Source: Antitrichia curtipendula (lineage: Eukaryota > Streptophyta > Bryopsida > Hypnales > Leucodontaceae). From it: a stretch of 64,000 nt of DNA. The notes beneath the pieces are model-generated. The model ran no database searches. It saw only the letters and a list, made by a program, of their open reading frames with translations, and had not been told where the DNA came from. The DNA is taken from NCBI GenBank assembly GCA_951230915.1, contig OX579635.1:47988001-48052000 (forward strand), in the 5' to 3' direction. The stretch's first letter is position 1. Each line of letters starts with the position of its first letter. This document shows, one piece after another, positions 47,820 to 61,282 of the stretch. The position numbers were made by a program, and so were the translations under genes.

Positions 47820-50800
47820 TTACACATCTGACATATAACCAGAAGGCTTCAGCCATTGAGAGAATTCTAAACCATCCGCAATCAACTTCTCTGTAGCCGG
47901 TTGGATCTTTTCCAAAAGCTGCAATCACAACCATACATCAGTTGCAATATCAGTCCAACATCCTAATCACCAGTTAGCTGGACTATTGTCAGTTCGATTT
48001 GTGCGCCTGTTTGTTGATTCATGCTGTCTTTGGAACTTCCTAGTGTGTTTTTTCAAACTAGATGCTACATAAGACCACTAACTAATTCCAGTAGGACTTG
48101 CCTCCGACAAACATCGAGACTCCGCTAAGTGAGGTATCAGTGGTCACTTAAATTAAAATCCCTCCTCAATGGCCTAGGGAGGGATATCCATCATCTAGTG
48201 AGAAGTCACAGAAGGCCCAAGGGAGGAAGTCTTTGGGTTCTGGAATGTTAAATGTGTACCTTGTCATGAATGGCTCCATTGCTGACGATGACAGAGCGGT
48301 CAAATACAGTGAAGGCTCCACCATCCATGCGAGTCACCTTTCCTCCGGCCTCTTCCACAATCTGATCCACCCCACGATTGTCAAGTGCACCTGCTTAGCC
48401 ACCTTCGAGTAGAACTTAGAGTGCAGACCATTGATAAGGTTGACTCTTCTAGTGTCATCAAAGATGATTGTCTACTTCAGGAACAGAAATGCGTCGTTCT
48501 AAGTACCCTCCTTTTCTTACTTCCAGAAATTGACATGTACCACTCAATTGAGTTTGGAATAGCATTACGCAATATATAACATACTCAAAATAAACCAGTT
48601 ATCTGGGTGCCTAGAACCAAAAAAAAGCTCCTATTGCAACCAATCCATTTCGGACGTCTCCCGAAATGATCTGAACCAAGGACATGAAGGGAGATAAATA
48701 TACCAAGACGCCAGCAGCCATGTCCCAGGGCTTGAGGCGATATTCCCAGTAGGAGTCAACAATGCCAAGAGCAACGTGACAACAGTCTACTGCGGCAGCA
48801 CCCAATCTCCTCACCCCCTAGTAGATCAACATGAAAGCAAATAAGTCACAACATGAAAGTCTGCATAACAGCATGCTTCTTGTGCAATCAATCGAATTTT
48901 AAATCCACTGACTAAATGTCCCAGGTGGTCAGAAGTGCATGGTCATAGTTTTAACCCCAGAGGTACCAAGAAGACCATGTTTAATTCAAAAGTTCTGAGT
49001 GGGTCACATGGGGGGTCCTTTTGCTCGACTTTGATTAATTTCTCGACCAAAACATGCAATGTTCTTCATTGATTATGGTGATATCGATATGATGACCAAT
49101 GTATTTAAACTCAGAAAATGACATAATTATAACTCAGGAAATACATGATGCAATGGACAAATGTAATTCATGTACCCGGGTGGTGTCTGTAAAGTGCTTG
49201 AAAAGATCAAGGTTGGTTGCCCAAGCTTCGTCGTGATCATAACCGAATCCAGTCACCAAAAGAGACCTCTCTACCTGTTTTGACAAAGCTCGATCCCAAA
49301 CAGATTTCACGTTCCATTAATTAGGTCGTGACCAAGAGTTGCAGCAATTGAAAAGAAGATTTGCCAGATAACCAACTGAAAAGTTGGAGAGAGGCTAATA
49401 AGAAGCCTCTGCCAAAGATGCAATGCAGTACCATATCATTACTGCTAACATGGATGCGATGGCCGTTGCAGAATGCTCCTCCACCTGCAATGCCCAGACA
49501 ACACGTACTAAGAGGCCACAAAAGTTGTGCGTCTATAGATACCAGGTAAGGTACAGCCACGAAGGAATGAACGCTCTTCTCTGTGCCCACTTTCGTATTA
49601 AGGACTAAGGCATAATCACTGCAAATAGAATAGGTTGACCACAGGAGAGGAGGGCTGACTGGTGGCAGTTGCCTGCAGATGCTGAGAACGTTCGCGTTAC
49701 CCATGCGAAAGGTCCCCCAGCAAACTCCACCTATAAAAATCACAAATTTATGGTTTCTCATCGTCTTCACCAGGGTTTCACGAGATAAATTTTACAGGGC
49801 GCTATGCATGGGAACGTAGACCAAAAATTCAGACACAGAAATGCACATGGCATTTATCCAAACCAGTTTGTCTAGCATAACGTTCCAGAGTCCTATTCAG
49901 CTTGCATCCTTTCCACTGCAGCACAAAAACAATTTAGAAAACTAGAATATTGAAGAACTAGACCACTTTTGATTCCATTGCCAGGTACGTTAATTGAGCC
50001 CATATGCAAACTTGCTGACTAAAGGACTATACAAAAGGAAATAAATAATTCTAAGGTGAGCCACACCCGCCATGTAACCATAACATGAGTTCAACAGTAA
50101 GAATTCTGTATTCCCTTTCTTGGCTCACTGATCACTTGATGACAAGGTGCTCAGGCAGCTCCTCAAGCATGCCGTAAGGCAAGCACGACGCCAAATACTT
50201 GTGCAAGAAGAATGAGGTCACATCAAAGATCCACTCACCACCGTGGCGGCAAGAGGTCGCCCTCGATAAAGCACAGCAATAGAGACAGCAAAGCAAGGAT
50301 AACCATGAGCAAAATTTGTTGTGCCATCTGCAATCACGAAGCAAACAGATACAAATTCAAAAGCATGAAGGTATGCCGGAAATAGTTTCCGCACTTATTG
50401 TAACATACAACTTGATAAATGCTGATATGAAGAACAGTTTCAGGACATTAAGGTTCCCCAAGAACGCAAATGCGTGCTACAGAAGCTCATTTTCAAAGCA
50501 AGGAATTCACCTCTTAATTCAATTTCTCACCCAGAAAATATTTACTGAGAAACTCTGATAGAACTGAATTCTGATAGAATCAGTGGATGATAGCAAGTGC
50601 TCAAATGAGACGTACCTAGAGGATCTATGCACCACAGGTATTCCGAAGTTGAATCTCCACTCACGCCTCCCTCTTCTCCGAGAATCAGATGATCTGGAAA
50701 CCTTTCTCGCACGACTTCTAGGATTGCAAGCTCCGTTTTACGATCAGTGCTGTCGATCATAGTCCCAGCATAAGGTTTGGCAATTCAGTTTCTTAGTACT

Positions 50801-52110
50801 CACAGCTAGCAAACCTTTCTTCCAAATGAACGGATTGCAAACTCAAATTGAAAGTATAATCAACTGAACATGCAAATGAGTCAAAAAGTGGACGAAGCAG
50901 AAAGACACTGACTCTGTCACAAGGTCGGCCTTGCCCTTGTAGTCTATATTTCGTGGCTTGTCAACTGCAGCCATGATGACCTGCATGCCAAATTAAAAAA
51001 ATTAAAACCTCGATTAATCGATTAGGTTCCACCCTTATATTGCTTCGAGAAGCTGATAGATTCCCTGGTACTGCCAATCCAAGTTCACAGTTGCCATAAT
51101 TCCTGTACGTGGATTCGCCGCCTTAAGTATTCATCTAGAAATATTCAAAAGTGCCTCTGCATATTCAAATGCAAATTGATAATAGGGGGGTCACAATAAA
51201 CAAGGCACACCTACATGGCTTCCTAATCAACAAATTAAACCTCCGATCAAAAATTAGGGTTCTGCGGTGTGCGGCAAGGCTTCCTGAAATGGTTCAAGCT
51301 CCCGCATCTTGTCACTTCCGGAACATGCTACACACCATAAAACCACCATGTCGGTGTGCTACAGTATATTACAGACCATTCGCAAATTCTCTAATTTGTA
51401 AAAATGCCTCATTCTCCATTCACCCATTTTGGGGTATGCAGGAATGCGAGAATGCGGGAATGGGGCTTGCTGACACCCTAACCTAGCGCAAATCCCAATC
51501 TCGAATCTTACCATAGATCACAGAATAATCTGTGGCCAGAGAATAATGATAATAATATTCAATGGATAATACATTGTCAGTCAAGCATTCACGGAAAATC
51601 AATCATCCTAGACCCTGGGAACTGAATTCACAAGAGGGCTGAGATTTCGATTGCAGGTGCCATCCCCAGTCATTGCAAAAACCTCAAGTCTCAAGACACC
51701 CACAATCCCCAGAGAATTACACATTCCCCACCAAGAATTCACACAAACCCTATTCACAATTCGTGCAATTTAATTCAGCCATTGTTGTTCCCGACACGTT
51801 TTAAGGAGGTCATTGATCAGTTCACCTCGGCCCCTCGGCGACTCGCGGCGTCCAGTGCGTCCGTCAAAGCCTTCACGGGCAATCCCGCCGTGTTCACAGC
51901 GCCAATTTTGGGAGCCTGCGCCTCCGAGACTGCAGCTCGGACGACGGCACGGCGCTGAGTGCACATGCCTGCGGCCAGACCCTCTCGTCGGTTGGTAAAC
52001 AGCTGGGCATGGCCCGCACGGGCGGGGGGTCGCACATTTCTGGATTTGGCTTGAGCGGGCGTGAGAAGGGAAGAAGACGCGAAAACTCTAAGCCCTGTGG
52101 CTGTCGCCAT
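47820..52110 (-). CDS. IMPL1: Plastid inositol monophosphatase-like 1, ten exons
   Basis: A Mg-dependent phosphatase of the inositol monophosphatase family; plant IMPL1 hydrolyses myo-inositol phosphates in plastids. Exons, in order: 52110-51826, 50980-50913, 50749-50616, 50327-50239, 49730-49673, 49484-49432, 49274-49176, 48817-48704, 48361-48260 and 47918-47820. They join in frame to 366 residues, close to the ~371 of Arabidopsis IMPL1. Residues 1-60 form a Ser/Ala/Arg-rich transit peptide. Family motifs are DTDRKTE, GEEGG, DPLDGTTNFAHGYP (split across exons 3/4), AGGGAFCNGHRIHVS, ERSLLVTGFGYDHDEAW and WDMAAGVLIVEEAGG. The ATG at 52110 is the first in frame. All introns are GT-AG except intron 5, whose donor is CAG|GCAACT, a GC-AG intron. 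No stops or shifts. Confidence 0.94.
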
Positions 52111-53426
52111 AGCTGCGATCGCAATTGCAATTCGAAACGGCAAGCGCACATCCTTCAGTTCAGTTGTGGCCGCGGGAGTGAGATGATGAGGACTTGGATG
52201 GATGGATGCCTTCTGGATGACACAAATTCTGTTGACAACGGACCCTTCACTGCAACAGAAGTTCCAGACATGGAGGTTGATGTGGACTAAGGTGGATGAC
52301 CTAATTCCAACCACTTAAGCGATTGGGCCCATATCCAGCATGCGTAAGGTTGAGGAAATTTTTCCACGTATGCAGCAATACAATTGAAGAGGAGTGCATA
52401 TTTTTTGAGAATTTCATTCTAACAATTGAATTATTACGAATTTTAGACGAGAAGATCCTGTTTGTCCTCAAATCGTCATGTAGAATCCCCTATTTCGGAC
52501 CACCTGAGCATACAAATCTAACAGAGCTTTATTATTGAAATAGAGAATTGCAGACTCGAAATTTGCTTTAACTGTTTGTAATGTAATAAAGCCTCATAAT
52601 GATCAGTTACTGATGTCTACTTGCTCTGAAATACAACACTATCTTTTTTGGAAATAGACTAGTCTATGCTGCAAAAATAGGATGACAATCAGAAATGGGT
52701 CTACTCTTATAGTCTTCAGTTTGACCTAGGATTTTATTCGCATTTTTTCAAGGCAACATGAAGTGCGATCTTGACTGGAGCGAAGCAAGTTAACTATTCT
52801 CATCCATGAAAATGTCACAAAAATATGTCACAATTTCATCCATCACATGGAAGGTCACCTCTTAATTCATTTTTCATCCATGTTCTGGAATCTACAAAAG
52901 GATCCCCTCTTTAAAGTTTGATGTTTCAAATTTTTGCAAAAAGGTGAATTAGTTTTGCAGTATTCATCCATGCAATTAATGTGCAATCATCCATAATTTT
53001 GAAAAAAAATTAGATGATTTTTGAGGATTTCATTCATTCAGAAATGGGCTTTTGTTTTAGGAAGTAGTTCAATTTTCCACCTCCAAAACAACATTCTCTA
53101 AAAAATTGCCAAAAGTAACCCTCAAAGAATGTGGTCCTATCATCAGGGCTATCACCAAGGTAGTCAATAAATAATCATTCAATTTTTAAATTACAGTAAT
53201 AGATGTAAACTTTGTTTGTATAGTTCTTTTGAAATTGTCATTCATCAGACTCTCAGAATTGTACATATCATTGCAATAAATAGCTACAAACAAAAACTAC
53301 AAATGATAATAGTATACATGTTTGAAATGATCTCTAACTCTCTTGCCATACATGATTACATATTATATTTAGAATCCAAAGTAACTAGTAGTGTAACGTA
53401 TTGTACAAGGGCAAGAGGCTTTGAGA
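52111..53426. other. Spacer between IMPL1 and lectin kinase
   Basis: The first ~200 bp hold the IMPL1 leader and promoter. The remainder is AT-rich with no recognised feature. Confidence 0.45.
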
Positions 53427-55733
53427 CTAATCCTCTTTCTGAACCAAACTCACAAAAGCTTGTTGCTTTGGATCACTATCCACAGAGGACTTGGCATGAA
53501 TTGATAAAATAGAAGACGTTAAATAGGAAGTAGAACTAAGGGTTGTTTGTAAGATTCCTAATTTTTGGTAGAGTCCTAGAGGCTGGGTGTGTGGTAGAGA
53601 TGGCATCACTACAGTTGAAAAGAGGGATCCATTTTCTATCTCACGTATCTGTTGTAATATTCCATTCACTTGTCCAATGGATGGTCGAACTTTGGGATTA
53701 GGAAGACAACACAATAGTCCCAAATGAAGGAGGTATACAACCTTTAATTTCCATACTTCATTGTCCACGTCTACAACTATTGAGATCATAGATATGACAT
53801 TGTTAGTTAAATTATGAGACTTTAGAGGTAGAGGAGGAGTTTTTATTGTATACATAGACTCCTCATCGTTTAGAGGAATTCCCTTGGAAAGTTGAAGAGT
53901 TTGAAGTAGTCTTGGATCCACCACACTCAACAATGACCCGGCTTCATGAGCTCACCAAACGTTGTCTAACAACATAAGATCCTCAAGTTTCATTGTTTGC
54001 AAATCTAAAGGATATCTTCCGCACATAATTTCAAGCAACAAGATTCCAAAACTATAAACATCTGATTCTTTAGTAGCTTTCCCGGTGTAATACATTTCAG
54101 GAGCCATGTAACCCAAAGTCCCTGCAGGTAAAGTGTTTTTGTCTAGCATGTGGCGATCCATCAAGCGAGCAAGACCAAAATCTCCTAAGTGGGCTTTGAA
54201 ATCTGCATCAAGCAACACATTGTTGGACTTGATGTCCCGGTGGAGAACAACACTCGGACAATCCTCGTGCAAGTATTCCAGAGCTGCACCCACCCCTTCC
54301 AAAATGGACTGCCGCAACTGCAAAGACAGAGCTTGGCGTTGGAAGTGGCCGCGACTTTTGTGCAGCCATTCATTGAGGCCTCCATTGGGCATGTAGTCCA
54401 ACACCAACAGCAGTCGTCCTTTCTCTTGACACCAGCCCTGCAACTGCAACACATTCCGATGCCGAATTTGGCCGAGACTGGTCATTTCGGCGTGAAAGAG
54501 AGCCTCGGTTTGCTTGGACTCCGAGACTCGGATCTGCTTCACGGCAACCAGCTTGCCCCCCCTTGCAATTGGCCCTTCCAAAGAGCCTCAGTACACAGAC
54601 CCCGATGCGCCACTTCCCAGTAGGTTCCTTTCATCAAAGTTCTCCGTTGCCTGGCGAAGCTCCGCATACGAGAACTTGTGCGGTCCTGCGGTATAATCGA
54701 GCGCTTTGTAGCGGCAGTGGTACCTTGATTTCGTTGCCAAACGAGATATGGATCTGATAATCGCCCACGCAGCCACCGTGCCCAGAACGCCTATACTGAT
54801 ACCAGTCCATGTTCTCGCCTTCAAGAAAAGATGGAGACTTTGGAAAGAAGGGGTGTTTAAGTCCGGTATCCGACTACTGAAGAAACTCCAGGAGAGTAGC
54901 TCATAAGTTTCAAGATGTTTGGCAGCCGAGAATCCCCAGAATGCGGGGTACACGTCATCTCCATGCGCTTTGGCGAATTTGTAGTTGGCAATGTGCAGCA
55001 GAGGTTGCAGGGGTTTCTTCACGCTGGAATGGGATCCATTCGCAAGCCGCACTTCCAGTACGTGTGCTGAGCTATTGAAATCAATCCAAGCCGTGAAAAT
55101 TCTTCCGTTGGGGAAATACGAGCAGTGGGTGTCATTTCCACAGAGATCGTGCTTGTACGTTGAGATGTCCTCATCCTCCAGGTTTTTATAGATTCTGATG
55201 GAATTGTTGCTGGGCAAGTTTTGGCTGGGGCTGTCACCCGTGGCCGTGATGAAAACAAGGCCTGCCGGTTGGAGCTCAAAGTCTGGACTACTTTGGTACG
55301 TATTGAAGGCCCCGGACCATGCCATTTGCGACACATATTTTGGCAACCCTGCAAAATTCGACGTCCTCAGAAAGGCTAAGGAGAGTCCGATGCCATCGTT
55401 GGCGTTCTCCCGAGTGACCCCGTGAGAGGTGAATATGAAGGAGAAGGAGAATCTGAATGACGCAACTCTCCCCGTGGCTATGTCCTGAATGCGGACCTTT
55501 TTCTTGTACACCAACGCTCCACAAGAGCCTCGGGAGTGCGTAGCGCCAGTACTGTAGATGATGTAGGAACGGTTGGCTGGATTGTGCGCAGCATCTCCAA
55601 TGGGCACCAGGGTGTTGTCCTCAGTTGAGAAGTCGGGGAAGGTAAAGTGCAGGTCTTCTTCTTCACTCACAACTGCTATGAGAAGGAAGAAGCTACAGAA
55701 GAAGAGGAGACGTAAACTGTGGAAGAGTATCAT
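53427..55733 (-). pseudogene. L-type lectin receptor-like kinase with two in-frame TGA codons
   Basis: An intronless 769-codon frame with no frameshift. Layout: signal peptide (1-23), legume-lectin domain from LHFTFPDFSTEDN (about 30-260), one membrane helix WTGISIGVLGTVAAWAII (about 310-330), then a Ser/Thr kinase. Kinase motifs are intact: GSGASGSV (P-loop), VAVKQI (Lys), LHRDIKSNNVLL, DFGLA, GYMAPEMYY and DVYSFGILLLEIMCG. TGA codons interrupt it at 54588-54590 (just after GSGASGSVY, inside the ATP-binding lobe) and 53952-53954 (after LLDNVW). At both, CGA (Arg) would fit the family, so CpG deamination is a simple explanation. The second TGA also fits a donor site (TTTG|GTGAGC) and is shared by the fragment at 36.9 kb. 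It is either a young pseudogene, a gene with unrecognised introns, or a sequence with errors. Confidence 0.88.
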
Positions 55734-56155
55734 TCTGTACTAGGATAGCTAGCTTAGCTAAATAAGTATTGTACGTTATAATCCAGACCTGCCTGCCTGT
55801 ATACAACTGGAACGCTCTCAAACTAAGTTACAGGGGTGTGCATGATGCCGCCATGATCCTCTCGTTCAGTCTGTTCTTTAGGTAGCCAGCTTCCTGTTGC
55901 GCTCGACGCTAATCTGATCTCTCTGAGGGAGAAGACGTCTTCTACATGAAGGTGGAATTGATTTCGCTCAATAGACTTGAGAATGGGCCGGGGATGTTAA
56001 GCTTAACCCGCAGCCAAAACACTCAGGTGAAACTTGAGGGGAACCCAGCTCCGATCCTGCTCTTGAATTGTGTTGCTGACAGGCTTGCTTCCTCTGAGTG
56101 GGCCATGTGCTTGTTCGTGCGAAAAGTCTCATTTAAATGTAAAAACAACTTACTT
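55734..56155. other. Upstream region of lectin kinase
   Basis: Promoter side of the minus-strand kinase. A weak TATA-like ATTATAAC lies about 45 bp upstream of its ATG (about 55776-55783). Nothing else recognised. Confidence 0.35.
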
Positions 56156-56673
56156 TAAGGTAAACCAGCCTATGACAGGCCAACTGTCTAATGCAAACAT
56201 CTACATAACCCCCCATTACAGTCCATTTCAGATTTTTGCTTCTACAATTTAATTAGGTTGGTTAGTGGCCCACATTAGTGCATTAGGTGATTGTGATAGA
56301 ATTAGTAATGACTTGTCATAGGACACTTACACATTGTGAGTGTAAACTCATCATAAAGAGTTTTTTTTTTATTCCTTTGTGTGATGGCCACATTAAAAAT
56401 TCTTGTGGTTGTGTTAGGAAATCTGAAGACTGCATTAGGTGGTAAGATGACCATCATGAAGACATATTTTATTGATTTCAGATAGTCTACAGACTGTTTT
56501 GGAAAAATACTTAAAAAATTCAATAACAAATTCCTACTTTGTCCCAAAACTAAAATTTTAACTGCTTCTTTCATTTCTCAAAGTTGTCTCTGCTAGAAAA
56601 AAATCTGATTTTATTTTGCTAATGGCAACATACCAAATCAGTCATTCTGCCTGTCATAGGCTGGTTTACCTTA
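56156..56673. mobile_element. MITE with TAAGGTAAACCAGCCTATGA ends (518 bp)
   Basis: The two ends are exact inverted copies over about 25 bp (TAAGGTAAACCAGCCTATGA then CAGGC). They resemble the ends of the hairpin element at 39521-39681 (TAAGGTAAC..GCCTATGACAGGC), placing both in one family. The interior is AT-rich and non-coding. Target duplication is unclear (TTAA on the left, TTAG on the right). Confidence 0.8.
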
Positions 56674-56968
56674 GTTTAAATGAACCCCAGGTACCATAAC
56701 ATTCAGTAGCCTTCAGGGAGGCTGCCTTTCCCTTCCTGGAGACCTCATCCACGATGTTCATCCACGCCTCATTAATCTAAGCTGCAGTACAGGGAGTGCG
56801 GCATTAGATTCATGGCGCGCTCCATTTCCTTTCTATAATTCCAAGATTGAACATACAAATAAATATGATTTACAAAGAAAATTGATTTGCCTAAAATCTA
56901 AGCTAGAATCATGATTAGCATACCAAAGCAGTCTTCTATGTGACCATTACAATAATTTACTTTTCATT

Positions 56969-57591
56969 TGTTGAATGTCAAGAGAAGCTCCTTATATACC
57001 TATGTGGTGGTAGGAGTTAGAACAACCCTTGTGGAATATGTTAATTTAGAATTTGTAGTTTCTCAACCACTCATAGTTAAAATCAAAAGTAGGAATTGTG
57101 ATTGAAGTATAACTTCAGACCTCATTTAGGAATAGTATAATAAAAAATTTCAAAAAAAATTGAACTATGAAAAGTTGATAAATTAAGATAAATTTCATCT
57201 CCAAAAATCCATTTGAGATTATGATTCTCCAATCAAAAGTTTTGGACAAATTTCAGAGAGGATGTTTGAAAATGTCAAAAACAAATTCCCTTCCAACCCC
57301 TATCTGAAATTTATCCATAACTTTTGATTGGAGGATCAAAATCCCAAAAGAATTTTGGAGATAAATCTTAACTTCATTTCATAACTTTTTTCAGTTCAAA
57401 GTTTGTTTTTTAAAGTTTTTATACTATGCCTAAATGAGGTCTGAAAATCTACTTCAATTACAATTGTTGCTTTAATTTGATTATACTATGAGCGGTTGAG
57501 AAAATACGAATTCTAATTTACATATCCCACATTGTTTATTTTACCTCCTACCACCCCATAGGTATATAAATAGTTGTCTTTGCATTCTAAA
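56969..57591. repeat. Long inverted repeat, ~290-bp arms
   Basis: Left arm 56969-57258 and right arm about 57296-57591 are diverged inverted copies with a short centre of about 38 bp. Pairing landmarks are TATATACCTATGTGGTGGTA with TACCACCCCATAGGTATATA, TCTCAACCACTCATAGT with its inverse, and AGACCTCATTTAGG with CCTAAATGAGGTCT. The element is non-coding; its transcript would fold into a long duplex. Confidence 0.75.
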
Positions 57592-58440
57592 TTACAAAAC
57601 ACATTTGTCTTAAGAAGCATTGCAAGGAATTTTGAATACTGAAATTCATTGGCTCAATGATTTGGCAACTATTTTGTAAAAACTCATATTTCGTGTACTA
57701 TTTGAGTTGAAAATACTTGAATTTATAGTACTCCGAGTCTAGATTTTCTGCACTGTTAGAATTGAAAGTAGTATTTTTTTTACCCCAAGTCTATGGTAGC
57801 CACCTTGCCACTCTGACTAATATTGCCAAGTGTCCCCATAGCTACTGATGGTGTGGAATATTCCACACCATTCTGTCAGGGAGAAGGTAGTCCTTCCCTC
57901 TGCTACTAAATGTTATGACACTAGTCCCTACTAGCCCCTTTTTTTTTTTCCTTTTTTGAAAAAAGCCAGACTAGCTTAGTCTTACTACCTTTCAAAGTCC
58001 ACATGGCGAGGGCAATGATTTAGACAATGAATCATGTTGGCGATGGTTATTTTCAAGATGGATGTATCTGGCAGAATTTTTAAACCCTTGGTGGCAATTT
58101 CTGGCACTTTGTGAAATAAAATTAAAGCTAATGAGGCAAAATTGTGTGGAATTGGTTGTGTACTTTGGCACTAAGAGGATTTGTACTGAAGAAATAAGGC
58201 GAATTCCTAAAATGTTCCACATGAAATTAGGCACCATATCACATTGTGTATAATAGAAAAGAAGCCATTCACTTCTACAACATGTCCATGATAAAAGAAA
58301 AATCAAATTTCATTCATAGTCTTTATGGATACAAATGGCCAAGGTAGGGCCCATCCATTGAAAAAAAAATCTTTGGTCAAGCATGGCCCTTGGACTTCAC
58401 TATTATCCACTAACCAAAAGTTTGACCTCAAAGTCCATAC
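57592..58440. other. Spacer with a 24-bp perfect palindrome
   Basis: 57848-57871 is a perfect palindrome centred on GGTGTGGAATATTCCACACC. No gene is recognised in the rest. Confidence 0.5.
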
Positions 58441-60507
58441 CTATGATCTACTGCTTTTGCCCAATTGGTATAGGCTTGACCATAGAGGAAAGTCTCTAAG
58501 GAAAAAAATCTTCTGTGAGTACACACCAACAACACATTCCAAACGTGTATCTGTAGCATTACTTAATTTGTTTTTAAGGAATGAAAGAGAGGAAAAACAC
58601 CTCTCATCTTCAATGGACCCAAGAGCTTGCACAATAGCCACTTGAACTAGTTTGTAGTACTCTGGGAATGGTTTGACTCTCAAGACAATACAAGCATCCA
58701 AATCACGCCACAAGCGGGATAGAGGATTCAAATCAAAGGGGGGCTCCGTATTCTTCTTAGCATTATTGACCATGGCCAACTTAAACAAACCATGCTCTGT
58801 CTCTAATTTGTACCAGTCCAAAATAGGGGGGATTAGGTGCTTCACCTTACCAATTTCAACTAACTTTGGTTCACAATAGTAGAACATGAGAAGTGATAAG
58901 TGTTTTGGAAAACACTCCTCTGCTTCACTTTAGAGCCAGTATTGTGGGTATACAACTCCAAGGGCATCCATGATAGAATGTGAGGGAAATCTTGACTTCA
59001 ACTCCCTCAACAATCGACGGGCTGCACCTATAGGAAAAAGAATAATGAGATCAGTAGTCAATTTACTCCACTATATGAATGGTAAGATGACTAACTATAA
59101 CATGTAGTAGCCTTGAAACAAATACCACACTAGAACCACCATAATAATAGAATATGAGTCCACCTCAACAAACAATACAATACTGAAAACCAAACTAATA
59201 ATGTATTTACAGAAATGGATAAATGCTAAAGTCACTAATTAGAATATGACACAATTTTGAAACAATAGCATAATTAAAACCATACTAATACAACAGTTGA
59301 AAAGCACTAACTTCAATATAAGGCACCTTTTCTATAAATACCACACTCCAAAATACCCTAAACTACCCTAATACCATAGTTGAAGCTCAAAATCACGAAT
59401 AGGAATATGAAGTAGCACATATTTTTTTTAATATTTTTTGGTTATAGTCAAAAATGCCAAGAAAAACATAAATAAAGCATAGCCAAACCCTAAATAAGAA
59501 TCAATGTGAAGAATAGTTACCTGTACACTCTGACTTCACAATAGTGACTATAGCACCAAAAACATCTCTATCCACAGGGCATTCTTGGTGGATTGCCTAC
59601 ATCTTTTCACAATTCGCCACAAAAACAAATTGGGCGGAGTTTGTGTTCAAATCAAAAAGCCACTTCATGTGGATTTGACTGTAAGAGCAGTTTAGGAGGT
59701 TTTTGAAGGCCTAAAACTCATCTGCAGCAAAAGCAAAGTTTTTGTCAACATATAGCAGGTAGAACTATCCTTTTGCTATTTAGGTGCAGCCACAAAGTCA
59801 CAAATATAAACATCCCATTTTTGGACAAAAGTGACTAACAAATCCACTGTTTCAAGAAGGGGCATGAGTATTGTCATCCCCAACATCGAATACGGATCTA
59901 ATATAAGGTGGAAACATTTCTGCAAAAAAAACAAGCAAAGATTGCAGTACTCATTTACAAAGGAGTATCTAAACCACATGGTCCAACATGGCAGGCTTTC
60001 ATACATCATAACACAAAATCATCAGTCATAGCCAACACAATTGACAAGTACGTGAGGCTTCCTCCTCGGATACAAGGGCAAGGCATGAGCAATGCCAACA
60101 CACCAGTTGAAATAAACTTAAAACACAAGGAACAAAGTTAATTGACACTAAGTTCTTCAAGATTCCTCCTAAAATACAAGGCAGACGATAAGCCCTGCAA
60201 ACATGACAGGTGCTCTGAATTCTTTGTATAAGGAACAAGAGTATGGCAAAAGATAAGAGTTTAGGTTCATTCACGGCATGAATTTAGGGAGAAAGCTCCT
60301 CATCCCTTGAGTTCTAATTTTTTTAAACATTTTTTTTTTAACAAACTCATCATAGTAGTACCACCTAAAATTCGTAGGTTTCAGAAACTCCTACCTGTCG
60401 ATTCAATCACTAACAGAAATCAAAGTCTGAAAATCTGAATTGTCGCATTAGAAAGTGGTGCACAGTCGACAATAGGAAGAATAGTCGAAGTTCCCAAAAA
60501 ACTAACC

Positions 60508-61125
60508 AAGGTAGGATGCTTTAAAAGGGACCATTTACGGGTTGTTCCACTTTTTTCATAGGCTTCTGTAGACCGTAAGATTTTTTTGCGTATTTTACAG
60601 AGAAAGATAAATGGATGCGGCATCTAACACAAGTAGTTTCATAATTTTCCAACCAATATTGAATTAGTTATGATTTTTCAAAGTTTTTGGTTCTAGGCAC
60701 CTATTTATGACAGTAGGTCTAGCAAAATCAGCACATATGCAGCCTATAAAAGGAGATGAGGAAACCAAGAATAAGCATAGAGATTTGCAATAAGTAACAA
60801 GCAAGGGTTCTTAAAGCAATCATATTTATATCCAATCAATTTCAGATTTTGCATTCTCCAAATAAAGTAGTTGGCTTGTTAACTTCTTATTTAAATACAT
60901 AAATGTCCACCTATTACTACGTTTAAAAATGAACCTAACCACACACTTTAACCATCCACATTTAAACTTTAAAGCGATCTTAACACACTTTCAGTTGTTC
61001 CCACTTTATCTTTAGTCCATTAAAAGTTTGTCACATATCCAACTTAAGACCACTTGATGTTTATTTTGTACCTAAATATAGGGTCCATTTGAAGAGGATG
61101 GGCACTTTTACAGCATCCTACTTTA
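60508..61125. mobile_element. MITE family M2, copy 1 (in hAT-like gene intron)
   Basis: Left end CAAGGTAGGATGCTTTAAAA. The right end read inward (TAAAGTAGGATGCTGTAAAA) is an inverted match. It shares its left ~200 bp, including 'GGCATCTAACACAAGTAGTTT', with the copy at 61283. It lies in the 2.6-kb intron of the decayed hAT-like gene. Confidence 0.65.
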
Positions 61126-61282
61126 AATGACCAGAAGAATCTGGTTGACACCTACTACATCAAAGCTCGCAGGCCAAGATGACGCACAAGTTCATGCCTT
61201 GGAAAGGACAATCTTGAAATCAATGAAATATCGTGAAGACTGATTTTGGAGCCTGAGTGGAGCAATCAACCACAACAATCTA

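Noticed and set aside
53427..55733. TGA read as selenocysteine in the lectin kinase
   Set aside because: Land plants lack the selenocysteine insertion machinery, and the positions suit Arg, not Cys or Sec.
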